Shown here piece after piece: positions 35,374-43,886 of a stretch of 64,000 bases of DNA. Where the stretch lies: positions 2,418,001-2,482,000 of the forward strand of contig NZ_CP134500.1 of the NCBI RefSeq assembly GCF_031760065.1. The letters are read 5' to 3'. The notes under the pieces were generated by a model, which had not been told where the DNA came from, searched no databases, and saw only the letters and a list, made by a program, of their open reading frames with translations. Source of the DNA: Streptomyces durocortorensis. GTDB lineage: Bacteria; Actinomycetota; Actinomycetes; Streptomycetales; Streptomycetaceae. The position numbers were made by a program, and so were the translations under genes. The number at the start of each line of letters is the position of its first letter. Position 1 is the first letter of the stretch.

Positions 35374-36393
35374 TCTGCGCCGCAGCATCCACAGGAAGAA
35401 CGGGCCGCCCGTGAGGGCCGTGAGCACGCCGACCGGGATGTCCTGCGGGGCCGCGAGCGTCCGGGCGGCCAGGTCCGCCAGGACCAGGAACACCGCCCCG
35501 CCGAGCGCGGCCACCGGGAGCAGCGCGCGGTGCGAGGCGCCCACCGCCATCCGGGCCATGTGCGGGACCATCAGGCCCACGAAGCCGATCGCCCCGCTGT
35601 ACGCGACCAGCACCCCGGTCATGAGGGAGGCGAGGACGAAGACGGCGGCCCGGAAGCGGGCGGTGTCCAGGCCGAGCACGGTCGCGCCCTCCTCCCCCAC
35701 CAGGAGCAGGTCGAGCGGGCGGGCCAGGGTGAGGAGCACGGCGGTGCCGATGACCAGGGTGACCGTGGGAAGCGCGAGCATGTCCCAGCGGGCCGCGCCG
35801 AGACCGCCGAGGGTCCAGTAGAGGACCTCTTGGAGGTGGTCGGCGCGGGCGGAGGTGACCAGGATCAGGCTGGTCAGGGCGGACAGGATGTAGGAGACGG
35901 CGACCCCGGCGAGGACGAGCCGGTTGGTGGTGAGGCCGCCCCCGCCGCGCGCCAGGGTGTAGACGAGCAGCAGCGAGAGCAGCGCGCCGGCGAACGCGGC
36001 GGCGGGGATCGTGACGGTGGTGGCGAGGGTGGCGCCGATACCGAGGACGATCACCAGGACCGCGCCGGTGGAGGCCCCGGAGGAGACGCCGAGGAGGAAC
36101 GGGTCGGCCAGCTGGTTGCGTACGAGGGCCTGGAGGACGGTGCCGATGACGGCGAGTCCGGCACCGACGACGATACCGAGCAGGACCCGGGGCAGCCGCA
36201 CGTCCAGGACGATCGTGCGGAACGGGCTCGCCTCCGCCCGCCCGGTCAGGATGTCGAGCACCTGGCCGGGCGGGATGCGGACGGAGCCGAGGGCGAGGGC
36301 GGCGAGCACGGCGACGGCCAGGAGCACGGCGAGTACGCCGAGCACCAGGGTGTAGCGCAGCAGCCGCCGCGGTGCGGGGGTGCGGCAGGTCAC
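35353..36393 (-). CDS. btuC: FecCD/BtuC-type ABC permease
   Basis: This 346-residue permease has about ten transmembrane helices. Family landmarks are VLDVRLPRVLLGIVVGAGLA near the N-terminus, LADPFLLGVSSGASTGAV, and GAIGFVGLMVPHMARM, which contacts the ATPase. The GTG start overlaps the btuF stop (GTGA). Its C-terminus (EGAPA) lies in the 29-base repeat array, so the end of the protein may vary among strains. Confidence 0.9.
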   Translation of the reverse strand: MTCRTPAPRRLLRYTLVLGVLAVLLAVAVLAALALGSVRIPPGQVLDILTGRAEASPFRTIVLDVRLPRVLLGIVVGAGLAVIGTVLQALVRNQLADPFLLGVSSGASTGAVLVIVLGIGATLATTVTIPAAAFAGALLSLLLVYTLARGGGGLTTNRLVLAGVAVSYILSALTSLILVTSARADHLQEVLYWTLGGLGAARWDMLALPTVTLVIGTAVLLTLARPLDLLLVGEEGATVLGLDTARFRAAVFVLASLMTGVLVAYSGAIGFVGLMVPHMARMAVGASHRALLPVAALGGAVFLVLADLAARTLAAPQDIPVGVLTALTGGPFFLWMLRRRPEGAPA

Positions 36394-37385
36394 GAGGTGG
36401 TGGCCGCCGGGTGGAGCTGGGCCGCGAGCTTCTCGACGGCGGCGGGGACGCGGACTCCGAGGACCGCGTCGGAGAGGGGCATGACCGCGAAGCGCTTGTT
36501 CTTGATGGCGGGGACGTCGGCGAGGGCCGGGTCGGTGAGGAGGCGCTTCTTCTTCTGTTCGACGGTGGTGGAGCCGTAGTTGTAGATCACGACGACCTCG
36601 GGCTTGCGGGCGACGACGTTCTCCCAGGAGGCGTCCCCGAAGGGCTTGTCCAGGTCGGCGAAGATGTTGGTGCCGCCGGCCCGCTTGATCAGCTCGTTGC
36701 CGATGCCCTTGCCGCCCGCGGTGAACGCGGTCTTGTCGCCGCTGTCGTAGACGAAGACGGGGAGCGGCTTGAGGTCCTTGAGCTTCTCGGCGGTGGCCGC
36801 GTTGTCGGCCTTGGCCTGCTTGACCCAGGCCTCGGCGCGGTCGGTGACGCCGAAGGTGCGGCCGACCTCGCGGACCTCCTCGTAGAGGGTCTCCATCGGG
36901 GTGTCGGCCTCGGCGCAGCTCTCGGTGTTGAGCCGGGTCTCGATGCCGGACTTCTTGAACGCCTCGCGGCCGCGGCCGTCGCCCGCGGTGAAGGCGCTGC
37001 CGTAGCCGCCGTAGACGAAGTCGGGGTTGGCTGCGAGGACCTGCTCGTAGGAGGGGTACTTCTTGGCGAGGACCGGTACGGAGGCGTAGTCCTTCTCGTA
37101 CTTCGGCAGGACCTTGTCGTCGAGGTAGGCGGTGCCGACGAGGGACTTGGCCAGGCCCAGTTCCAGCATGATCTCGGTGACGTGCTGGTTCATGGTGACC
37201 ACGCGCTTCGGCGGGGCCTTGAAGGTGGTGGTGACACCGCAGTTGGTGACGGTGTACGGGAAGCCGTCGCTCTTTTCCGACGCCTTGTCCCCGGTGGCGT
37301 TGTCGCCGTCCGAGGAGGAGCAGGCGGTGAGGGCGAGCGGGAGCAGCACGGCGGCGGCTATGAGCGCGGGGGTGCGCCGGGACAT
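36390..37385 (-). CDS. btuF: Corrinoid/siderophore-type substrate-binding lipoprotein
   Basis: This 331-residue class III solute-binding lipoprotein has lipobox LTAC (residue about 22). The N-terminal mature part reads FPYTVTNCGVTTTFKAPPKRVVTMNQHVTEIML, quoted here only as VTNCGVTTTF and RVVTMNQ. A long helix joins the two lobes, as in BtuF and siderophore binders. The 5' leader carries a cobalamin riboswitch, which supports a corrinoid ligand; similar proteins have also been proposed for F420-0 or siderophores. It is followed by the coupled permease. Confidence 0.88.
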   Translation of the reverse strand: MSRRTPALIAAAVLLPLALTACSSSDGDNATGDKASEKSDGFPYTVTNCGVTTTFKAPPKRVVTMNQHVTEIMLELGLAKSLVGTAYLDDKVLPKYEKDYASVPVLAKKYPSYEQVLAANPDFVYGGYGSAFTAGDGRGREAFKKSGIETRLNTESCAEADTPMETLYEEVREVGRTFGVTDRAEAWVKQAKADNAATAEKLKDLKPLPVFVYDSGDKTAFTAGGKGIGNELIKRAGGTNIFADLDKPFGDASWENVVARKPEVVVIYNYGSTTVEQKKKRLLTDPALADVPAIKNKRFAVMPLSDAVLGVRVPAAVEKLAAQLHPAATTS

Positions 37386-37419
37386 GGCAGGGCCTCTCCG
37401 GGGGATTTCCGCGTCCCCT

Positions 37420-37612
37420 GGTCGATGCGGGAAGGCGGCGGGCCAGTTCCTGGCTTCCGGGCCGCCCTCCGGTGCGGAGTCGTCCGCTGGGGAGTCGTCC
37501 GCGTGGGAGGGGGCCCGGTCACAGTGGCGGGACCGTGCCGGAATCGCACCGGCTTCCTGGTTCCTGCTGCCTTTGTGGTCGGGTCTGGGGTGCAGTGTGC
37601 CAGACCCGTGCG
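37420..37612 (-). ncRNA. Cobalamin riboswitch upstream of btuF
   Basis: On the minus strand the core reads GAAGCCGGTGCGATTCCGGC then ACGGTCCCGCCACTGTG (37519-37558), matching the conserved B12-box core (GxxxxGGTGxxAxTCCxxxxCxGxCCCGCxACTGT). A paired TCTGGCACACTGCACC lies 5' and GGAAGCCAGGAACTGG lies 3', consistent with the outer helices. Bounds are approximate. It lies between mec and btuF and should shut down the transporter when cobalamin is plentiful. Confidence 0.88.
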
Positions 37613-37636
37613 GCGGCCCTGCGATCTGCCCGGGGT

Positions 37637-38059
37637 TCAGTACGCCTCGACGACCTGCACGTCTTCCTCGGTGATCTCGCCGTCCACAATGCGGTACGAG
37701 CGGAACTGGAAGGGGCCCGCGCCGTCGGTGTCGGCGGTGGAGACCAGGACGTAGTGCGCGCCGGGCTCGTTGGCGTACGTCACATCGGTGCGGGAGGGGT
37801 AGGCCTCGGTCGCCGTGTGCGAGTGATAGACGATCACGGGCTCCTCGTCGCGGTCGTCCATCTCGCGGTAGAGCTTGAGGAGGTCGCCGGAGTCGAACTC
37901 GTAGAACGTGGGCGAGCGGGCGGCGTTGAGCATCGGGACGAAGCGCTCGGGGCGGTCCGTCCCGGCCGGGCCCGCGACGACTCCGCACGCCTCGTCGGGG
38001 TGGTCGGCACGGGAGTGGGCGACGATCTGGTCGTAGAGCGTCTGGGTGATGGTCAGCAT
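37637..38059 (-). CDS. mec: Mec, JAMM/MPN+ metallopeptidase of the CysO pathway
   Basis: This 140-residue zinc peptidase of the M67 family has the JAMM motif Glu (DEACGVVAG) and HSHTATEAYPSRTD (HxHx7SxxD) with all ligands in place. In M. tuberculosis the homologous Mec+ releases cysteine from the CysO-Cys adduct. It may also trim the Met-Arg tail of CysO here. The same-strand neighbours are the amino acid permease upstream and the cobalamin cassette downstream, which separates it from cysO-cysM. Confidence 0.92.
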   Translation of the reverse strand: MLTITQTLYDQIVAHSRADHPDEACGVVAGPAGTDRPERFVPMLNAARSPTFYEFDSGDLLKLYREMDDRDEEPVIVYHSHTATEAYPSRTDVTYANEPGAHYVLVSTADTDGAGPFQFRSYRIVDGEITEEDVQVVEAY

Positions 38060-38206
38060 GGCGCCAGGATAGGACGGCGGGCCCCCGCGTACCGGAGGGT
38101 GGTACGCGGGGGCCCGCATGCTGGACACCGTCGGTCGTGGGGGCGGACGACGGCGTCCGGGAGGAGGGTGGTCGTGGACCCGGTGGCCGCCGGGTCCGCC
38201 CTCGGG

Positions 38207-39652
38207 TCAGCGCTTGGCGAAGGAGGCGTTCTCCGGGTTGCGCGCCTGGAGCATCCGGTAGGAGACGAAGAGGACGAGGGCCCACAGCGGTGCGCAGTAG
38301 AGCGAGATCCTGGCGTCCTTGTCGACGGCCATCATCACGATGACGAACCCGATGAAGCAGAGCGCGAACCAGCTGCTGTACGGGGCTCCGGGGGCCTTGA
38401 ACGAGGACTGCGGCAGCATGCCCGCGTCGGCCATGCGACGGTAGCGGATCTGGCTGAGCAGGATCATGATCCAGGCCCACATACCGGAGATGGTCGCGAA
38501 GGAGACGACGTAGTTGAACGCCTCGCCGGGCCACTGGTAGTTGATCCACACGCCGACGAGCATCAGGGCGGCGGAGAACGTGGTGCCGACGAGCGGCAGG
38601 CCGTTCTTCGTCAGCTTGGTGAAGGCCCGGGGGCCCTGGCCGTTGAGGGCGAGGTCGCGGAGCATGCGGCCGGTGGAGTACATGCCGGAGTTGCAGGAGG
38701 AGAGCGCCGCGGTGAGGACGACGAAGTTGACGATGGCGGCGCCGATGCCGAGCCCCATCTCCTCGAAGGCCTTCACGAACGGCGAGACACCGGGCTTGAA
38801 GGTGGACCACGGCACGACCGACAGGATCATGATGAGGGCGCCGACGTAGAAGACGGCGATGCGCCACGGCACGGTGTTGATGGCCTTGGGCAGCACGGTC
38901 TCGGGGTCCTTGGACTCCCCGGCGGTGACGCCGACGAGCTCGACGGCGAGGAAGGCGAACATGACGATCTGGAGCGTCATCAGCATGCCGCCGATGCCGT
39001 TGGGGAAGAATCCGCCGTCGTTCCAGAGGTTGGCCACGGTCGCGGTGTCACCGGCATCCGAGAAGCCGACCGTCAGGACGCCGGCGCAGATGAGGATCAT
39101 GCCGACGATCGCGGTGACCTTGACCATGGAGAACCAGAACTCCAGCTCACCGAAGAGCTTCACGGAGATCAGGTTGGCGCCGTACAGAATGACGGTGAAG
39201 ACCAGGGCGGACAGCCACTGGGGAATGTTCCACCAGTACGTCATATAGGTGGCCGCGGCGGTGACTTCGGTGATTCCGGTGACGACCCAGAAGAGCCAGT
39301 AGGTCCAGCCGGTCACGAATCCGAAGAACGGGCCGAGGAATTCCCGGGCGTACTCGGAGAAGGAACCGGACACCGGGCGGTACATGAGGAGTTCGCCCAG
39401 TGCCCGCATGATGAAGAAGATGACGAGCCCGGCGAGGACATAGGCCAGGATGAGGCTGGGCCCGGCCCGGTCGATGGCCTTGCCCGCGCCGAGGAAGAGT
39501 CCGGTGCCGATCGCCCCGCCGATGGCGATCATCTGAATCTGACGAGCTCCCAGACCTCGCTGGTATCCCTCGCCGCCGGTCCCGGCGTCCCCGGCGTCAC
39601 CGCCGGGCCGCCCCTTGTCGACCTGTCCCTCGTCGACCTGCGCCGATGTCAT
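38207..39652 (-). CDS. Amino acid permease (APC superfamily, AAT family)
   Basis: This 481-residue, 12-helix transporter starts its first helix with QIQMIAIGGAIGTGLFLG, the signature of the amino acid transporter (AAT) family of GabP, AnsP, ProY and CycA-like permeases. The conserved GESKDP loop and IPQ-type loops are present. The ATG at 39652 is preceded by GAAAGG; a GTG at 39673 is in the same frame. Substrate specificity is uncertain; D-serine/alanine/glycine or GABA-type are candidates. Confidence 0.9.
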   Translation of the reverse strand: MTSAQVDEGQVDKGRPGGDAGDAGTGGEGYQRGLGARQIQMIAIGGAIGTGLFLGAGKAIDRAGPSLILAYVLAGLVIFFIMRALGELLMYRPVSGSFSEYAREFLGPFFGFVTGWTYWLFWVVTGITEVTAAATYMTYWWNIPQWLSALVFTVILYGANLISVKLFGELEFWFSMVKVTAIVGMILICAGVLTVGFSDAGDTATVANLWNDGGFFPNGIGGMLMTLQIVMFAFLAVELVGVTAGESKDPETVLPKAINTVPWRIAVFYVGALIMILSVVPWSTFKPGVSPFVKAFEEMGLGIGAAIVNFVVLTAALSSCNSGMYSTGRMLRDLALNGQGPRAFTKLTKNGLPLVGTTFSAALMLVGVWINYQWPGEAFNYVVSFATISGMWAWIMILLSQIRYRRMADAGMLPQSSFKAPGAPYSSWFALCFIGFVIVMMAVDKDARISLYCAPLWALVLFVSYRMLQARNPENASFAKR

Positions 39653-39974
39653 GTGTGGTGCGCCTTTCTCCACGCCGATCCGCGCCGTGCAGGCTGCGGA
39701 CCAGGTCCTGATCCCCCCGGATATGGATGGAGTGCCGCCGGCGTTCGGCCGGCTTTGACGCCCCCGGAGACAGGGGTGGCGTCGCCGGGCGGTCGTGAAG
39801 ATCTATCACGGCCGCCACAGGACACCCTGGGACATTCTGTGGCGCACCCCACAGATAAAAGCGGACAAGAAACCTCATCCGTCACGAACAACGCTTATGA
39901 CTTGGGGGGATCATTACCCGGATCTGAGCGTCCGTTGAGCGAACGGACCCGCCTCGCCGGTCGGCGCGGGACGG
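39653..39974. other. Intergenic region with no gene
   Basis: No ORF with coding character lies in these 322 bases between the DUF2017 stop and the permease start. It contains a hairpin GTCCGTT-GAGCG-AACGGAC (39930-39948) near the DUF2017 stop that may be a weak terminator, and a CTGTGG/CCACAG repeat near 39838-39853 in the permease upstream region. Confidence 0.5.
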
Positions 39975-40586
39975 CTACGGCATCAGCGTCTCGACAAGCG
40001 TTTCCTGGAGTGCGCCCAGCCAGAGATAGGCCATCACCATGGGCTTGCGCGGGTCGCTGTCGGGGAGCCGGTAGAGCGACCCCTCCTGCCCCTCGTCCTC
40101 GTCGGAGACCTCCAGCCGGGTGCCGATGGTGAGGCGCAGGTCGTTGAGGGCGCCGAGCCAGCTGCGGCACTCGTCGCCGGTGAGGGTGAGCACGGCGCCG
40201 CCGTCCCCGGCGGGCGAGAGCCCGTCCAGAGTGCGGACGACGGTGAGGGCGTCCTCGCGCTTGCGGGAGCGCAGGTCGTTCTCGGTGAACCGGCGGAACT
40301 CGGCGGACAGCTCCCGCAGATCCTCCTCGGACCTGCCCTGCGGGGCGGACCCGTCGGGCCCTCCGTACGCGTCCGGGAAGAGCCGGGCGAGCGCCGGGTC
40401 GGAGGGCGGCTTGCTCGGCCCCTCGGCGAAGAGGGCGGCGAGCGGGTCCTCGCCCTCGGCGGGCTCGTCACCGGGGCCGATCAGTTCGAGCAGCTGGACG
40501 GCGAGGGAGCGCAGGATCGAGATCTCGACCTCGTCGAGCGCGACGGCCGCGCCGCCGCCTGGGGTGGCCTCGAAATGGCCGGCCAT
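39975..40586 (-). CDS. DUF2017 family protein
   Basis: This 203-residue protein of the actinobacterial DUF2017 family is found directly after clpS. It is largely helical, with an acidic middle and the conserved tail region VMAYLWLGALQETLVETL. GGAG lies 5 bases before the ATG at 40586. It is co-oriented with and 55 bases from clpS, so the two are likely co-transcribed and may both act in ClpAP/ClpCP-dependent proteolysis. The function is not established. Confidence 0.88.
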   Translation of the reverse strand: MAGHFEATPGGGAAVALDEVEISILRSLAVQLLELIGPGDEPAEGEDPLAALFAEGPSKPPSDPALARLFPDAYGGPDGSAPQGRSEEDLRELSAEFRRFTENDLRSRKREDALTVVRTLDGLSPAGDGGAVLTLTGDECRSWLGALNDLRLTIGTRLEVSDEDEGQEGSLYRLPDSDPRKPMVMAYLWLGALQETLVETLMP

Positions 40587-40641
40587 GGATTCTCCGATGG
40601 TGGGTCGAACGGGGCGGGGGGTACGGCGGTGCGCGCGGGCG

Positions 40642-40959
40642 CTAGTTGCGGTCCTGGGTGAGGGTGGCCCACAGCCCGTAGCCGTGCATGGCCTGGACGT
40701 CACGTTCCATCTCCTCGCGGCTTCCGCTGGAGACGACGGCGCGGCCCTTCTGGTGCACGTCGAGCATGAGCCGGTGGGCCTTGTCCTTGGGGTAGCCGAA
40801 GTAGGCCTGGAAGACGTAGGTCACGTAGCTCATGAGGTTGACCGGGTCATTGTGGACGAGCGTCACCCACGGGACGTCCGGCTCGGGGACCGCGAAGGTC
40901 TCCTCTGCCGAATCGGGACGTTCGATCTCTACGGGGGTAGCAACGCTCACTTGTCCCAT
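40642..40959 (-). CDS. clpS: ATP-dependent Clp protease adaptor ClpS
   Basis: This 105-residue N-end rule adaptor has the core signature [20 protein letters not shown], a long N-terminal tail that delivers substrates to the ClpA/ClpC chaperone, and [14 protein letters not shown] near the C-terminus. It recognises N-degrons (Leu, Phe, Tyr, Trp). It starts at ATG 40959 (GTG at 40947 is an alternative). It is divergent from pncB. Confidence 0.95.
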   Translation of the reverse strand: MGQVSVATPVEIERPDSAEETFAVPEPDVPWVTLVHNDPVNLMSYVTYVFQAYFGYPKDKAHRLMLDVHQKGRAVVSSGSREEMERDVQAMHGYGLWATLTQDRN

Positions 40960-41038
40960 GCTGCCACTCGGACGGCCCCCGCGCACAAACGGACCCCACA
41001 TCTCGTCACTCTGACGAATAGGGGGTAGCATCCCAGCC

Positions 41039-42367
41039 ATGAACTCAGCGGACCTCGGGCGACGGGTCGGCGTTCCGTCGACCGCGCTCTTCACCGACCA
41101 GTACGAGCTGACCATGGTGCAGGCGGCCCTCAAGGCCGGCACCGCCGACCGGCACGCGGTCTTCGAGGCGTTCACCCGCCGACTGCCCGAGGGGCGGCGC
41201 TACGGGGTCGTGGCGGGCACCGGGCGGGTGCTGGACGCGGTGGAGAACTTCCACTTCGACGACGAGATCATCGGCTTCCTGCGCCAGCAGGGGATCGTCG
41301 ACGAGCCGACCCTCCAGTGGCTGGCGGACTACCGCTTCACCGGTGACATCTGGGGCTACCCGGAGGGCGAGGTCTACTTCCCGGGCTCGCCGATCCTGCG
41401 GGTCGAGGGCAGCTTCGCCGAGTGCGTGCTGCTGGAGACGGTGATCCTCTCCATCCTCAACCACGACTCCGCCATCGCCGCAGCCGCCTCGCGGATGTCG
41501 GCGGCCGCCGGAGGCCGCCGGCTGATCGAGATGGGCGCGCGGCGGACGCACGAACTGTCGGCCGTCGCCTCGGCCCGCGCGGCGTACGTCGGCGGCTTCG
41601 ACGCCACCTCCGACCTGGCGGCGGGCTTCCGCTACGCGATCCCGACCGTCGGCACGAGCGCGCACGCCTTCACCCTCCTCCACGACACCGAGCGCGACGC
41701 GTTCCTGGCGCAGGTGGACTCGCTGGGCCGGGGCACGACGCTGCTGGTCGACACCTACGACGTGACCGAGGCGGTCCGCGCGGCGGTGGAGATCGCGGGG
41801 CCGGAGCTCGGAGCCGTACGGATCGACTCCGGGGACCTGCTGCTGGTCGCGCACCGGGTGCGGCAGCAGCTGGACGAGCTGGGGGCGACGGACACCAAGA
41901 TCGTGGTGACCTCGGACCTGGACGAGTACGCGATCGCCTCGCTGGCCGCCGCGCCGGTGGACGCGTACGGGGTCGGCACCCAGCTGGTCACCGGGAGCGG
42001 GCACCCCACGTGCTCCATGGTCTACAAGCTGGTCGCCCGCGCCGGTTCGGCGGACCCGGCCGAGCCGCTGCGGCCGGTGGCCAAGAAGTCGCTGGGCGCG
42101 AAGTCGTCGGTCGGCGGGCGCAAGTGGGCGGCGCGCCGGCCGGACGAGCACGGAGTCGCCGAGGCCGAGGTGGTCGGCACCGGACCGGTCCCGGCGGAGC
42201 TGGCCGACCGGCAGCTGCTGGTGGAGCTGGTACGGGGCGGCGAGGTGGTCGCCCGCGAACCGCTGGACGCGGCCCGGGAGCGGCATGTGGCCGCGCGCGC
42301 GGGGCTGCCGATGTCGGCGATCCAGCTGTCGCGGGGCGAGCCGGTGATCCCGACCGAGTACGTCTGA
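41039..42367 (+). CDS. pncB: Nicotinate phosphoribosyltransferase
   Basis: This 442-residue enzyme of NAD salvage condenses nicotinate with PRPP, with ATP hydrolysis. Motifs are [15 protein letters not shown] at the N-terminus, VGTSAHAF with the conserved His, VRIDSGDLL and [13 protein letters not shown] in the barrel phosphate site. It starts 80 bases from the divergent clpS. A -10-like TAGCAT ends seven bases before the ATG, so the message may be nearly leaderless. pncA follows, making a Preiss-Handler unit. Confidence 0.95.
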   Translation: MNSADLGRRVGVPSTALFTDQYELTMVQAALKAGTADRHAVFEAFTRRLPEGRRYGVVAGTGRVLDAVENFHFDDEIIGFLRQQGIVDEPTLQWLADYRFTGDIWGYPEGEVYFPGSPILRVEGSFAECVLLETVILSILNHDSAIAAAASRMSAAAGGRRLIEMGARRTHELSAVASARAAYVGGFDATSDLAAGFRYAIPTVGTSAHAFTLLHDTERDAFLAQVDSLGRGTTLLVDTYDVTEAVRAAVEIAGPELGAVRIDSGDLLLVAHRVRQQLDELGATDTKIVVTSDLDEYAIASLAAAPVDAYGVGTQLVTGSGHPTCSMVYKLVARAGSADPAEPLRPVAKKSLGAKSSVGGRKWAARRPDEHGVAEAEVVGTGPVPAELADRQLLVELVRGGEVVAREPLDAARERHVAARAGLPMSAIQLSRGEPVIPTEYV

Positions 42368-42621
42368 GGGCGGTCCGGGGCGGCCCGGCGAGGGGCGCCC
42401 CGGCACCCGGACCGTCTCGTTCCGCCCCGGGGGTTTGGTGGACGGGCTTGATTGTGAGGTTCCAGTCCCTAGGCTCGAACTCCCAGGCACTCCGTTCCCC
42501 GGGTTCGAACTCCCGGACACCCCGTCGGCCGGTCACCCCGAGCCACGACCACCGATCCACTCGAACCACTCGATCCGCCCGTGAGACATCCCGCTCCCTC
42601 CCCCACCGAAGGACACCCGCC

Positions 42622-43209
42622 ATGCACCGCGCATTGATCGTCGTGGACGTTCAGAACGACTTCTGCGAGGGCGGCAGCCTCGCGGTGGCGGGCGGTGCCG
42701 ACGTCGCCGCCGCCATCACCGACCTGATCGGCGACGCCCAGCCCGGCTACCGCCATGTGGTGGCCACCCGCGACCACCACGTCGACCCGGGGGACCACTT
42801 CTCGGCCACCCCGGACTTCGAGCACTCCTGGCCGGTGCACTGCGTGGCCGGTACGGAGGGCGTGGGCTTCCACCCGAACTTCGCGCCCGCCGTCGCCTCC
42901 GGCGCGATCGACACCGTGTTCGACAAGGGTGCCTATTCGGCCGCGTACAGCGGCTTCGAGGGCTCCGACGAGAACGGCACCGGCCTCGCCCAGTGGCTGC
43001 GCGAGCACGAGGTCACCGAGGTGGACGTGGTCGGCATCGCCACCGACCACTGCGTCCGGGCCACCGCGCTGGACGCCGCCCGCGAGGGCTTCGTCACGCA
43101 TGTGCTGCTCGACCTGACCGCGGGCGTCTCCGGGGCGACCACGGAACGCGCCCTGGAGGAGCTGCGCACCGCCGGGGTGAAGCTCTCGGGCACCCCGGTC
43201 GTCGCCTAG
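42622..43209 (+). CDS. pncA: Nicotinamidase
   Basis: This 195-residue isochorismatase-like hydrolase deamidates nicotinamide to nicotinate, the substrate of pncB just upstream. The active site Asp is in VVDVQNDFCEGG, the Lys in FDKGAYSA, and the nucleophilic Cys in ATDHCVRATALDA. Metal ligands lie in DHHVDPGDHF. The 254-base gap from pncB holds short similar segments but no gene. Confidence 0.95.
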   Translation: MHRALIVVDVQNDFCEGGSLAVAGGADVAAAITDLIGDAQPGYRHVVATRDHHVDPGDHFSATPDFEHSWPVHCVAGTEGVGFHPNFAPAVASGAIDTVFDKGAYSAAYSGFEGSDENGTGLAQWLREHEVTEVDVVGIATDHCVRATALDAAREGFVTHVLLDLTAGVSGATTERALEELRTAGVKLSGTPVVA

Positions 43210-43273
43210 GTCCCGTAAGGCCCGCAAGCCCCCCTGCCACCACGCGCCTCCTCCAGCGCCTTCCGGACAGCCC

Positions 43274-43762
43274 TCAGGCGGCGGGGCGGGCCGGTCCGGC
43301 GTGCCCGGAGGGCCCCAGCAGGGCTCTGATCGGGTGCCACAGCTCCTGGCACGACTGGGACGACTGCGGCGGGTGGGGCGACTGCGGCAAGTGCGGCGAC
43401 CGGGGCACCAGGCCGCCCGGCCGCCCGGAGGTGTCCGCTCGCCCTGAGGCGTCCGGCCGCCCGGAGGCATCCGCCTGGGGTACGCCCCGCCACAGCAGGC
43501 CGTCCGGGTGGTGCAGCACCGCCGTGACCTCGTCCGGCGTCGGCGGCCGGTCGTTCCCGCGCAGATAGACCGCCCGCAGCCCCAGATTGCGCAGCCTGGT
43601 CAGGGCGCGCGCCCGGTTCGCCGCGTGCACCAGCACCCGTACGGGGGCCCCGGGCCCCGCTCCCGTACCGGCGCGGGATGCCGTTCCCTCCGTCGGCCTG
43701 GTGAGGGTGAGGGCCACCACCACCGTGCCGTTCGGCAACCTGCAGAAACCTCCGCCTGCCAT
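43274..43762 (-). CDS. Conserved Streptomyces hypothetical protein
   Basis: This 162-residue cytoplasmic protein has an N-terminal 90-residue domain (MAGGGFCRLPNGTVVVAL, then RARALTRLRNLGLRAVYLRGN) that looks compact and conserved. The C-terminal half is low complexity with SGRPD/SGRAD/SGRPG repeats and a Pro/Ser/His segment. GGGGGAG lies 8 bases before the ATG. It is downstream of the M6 protease and separated by a terminator. I do not recognise the domain. Confidence 0.75.
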   Translation of the reverse strand: MAGGGFCRLPNGTVVVALTLTRPTEGTASRAGTGAGPGAPVRVLVHAANRARALTRLRNLGLRAVYLRGNDRPPTPDEVTAVLHHPDGLLWRGVPQADASGRPDASGRADTSGRPGGLVPRSPHLPQSPHPPQSSQSCQELWHPIRALLGPSGHAGPARPAA

Positions 43763-43824
43763 GCTCCACGCTCCCCCGTGAGACGCCGTGTCAATAAGGA
43801 TGTGAACAAGACGCACCTAAACAC

Positions 43825-43860
43825 GATCGGCCGCCGCCCGCTAGAGGGCGACGGCCGATC
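43825..43860 (-). terminator. Terminator after M6 protease gene
   Basis: Arms 43825-43839 and 43846-43860 form a 15-base stem with one mismatch and a 6-base loop, 27 bases past the protease stop. Confidence 0.85.
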
Positions 43861-43886
43861 ATGCTTTGACCTGCGGTTTTACGGGA

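Noticed and set aside
42465..42520. GGGTTCGAACTCCC, resembling a tRNA T-arm
   Set aside because: No acceptor or anticodon stem can be drawn around it; it is part of a short local repeat of CTCGAACTCCC upstream of pncA.
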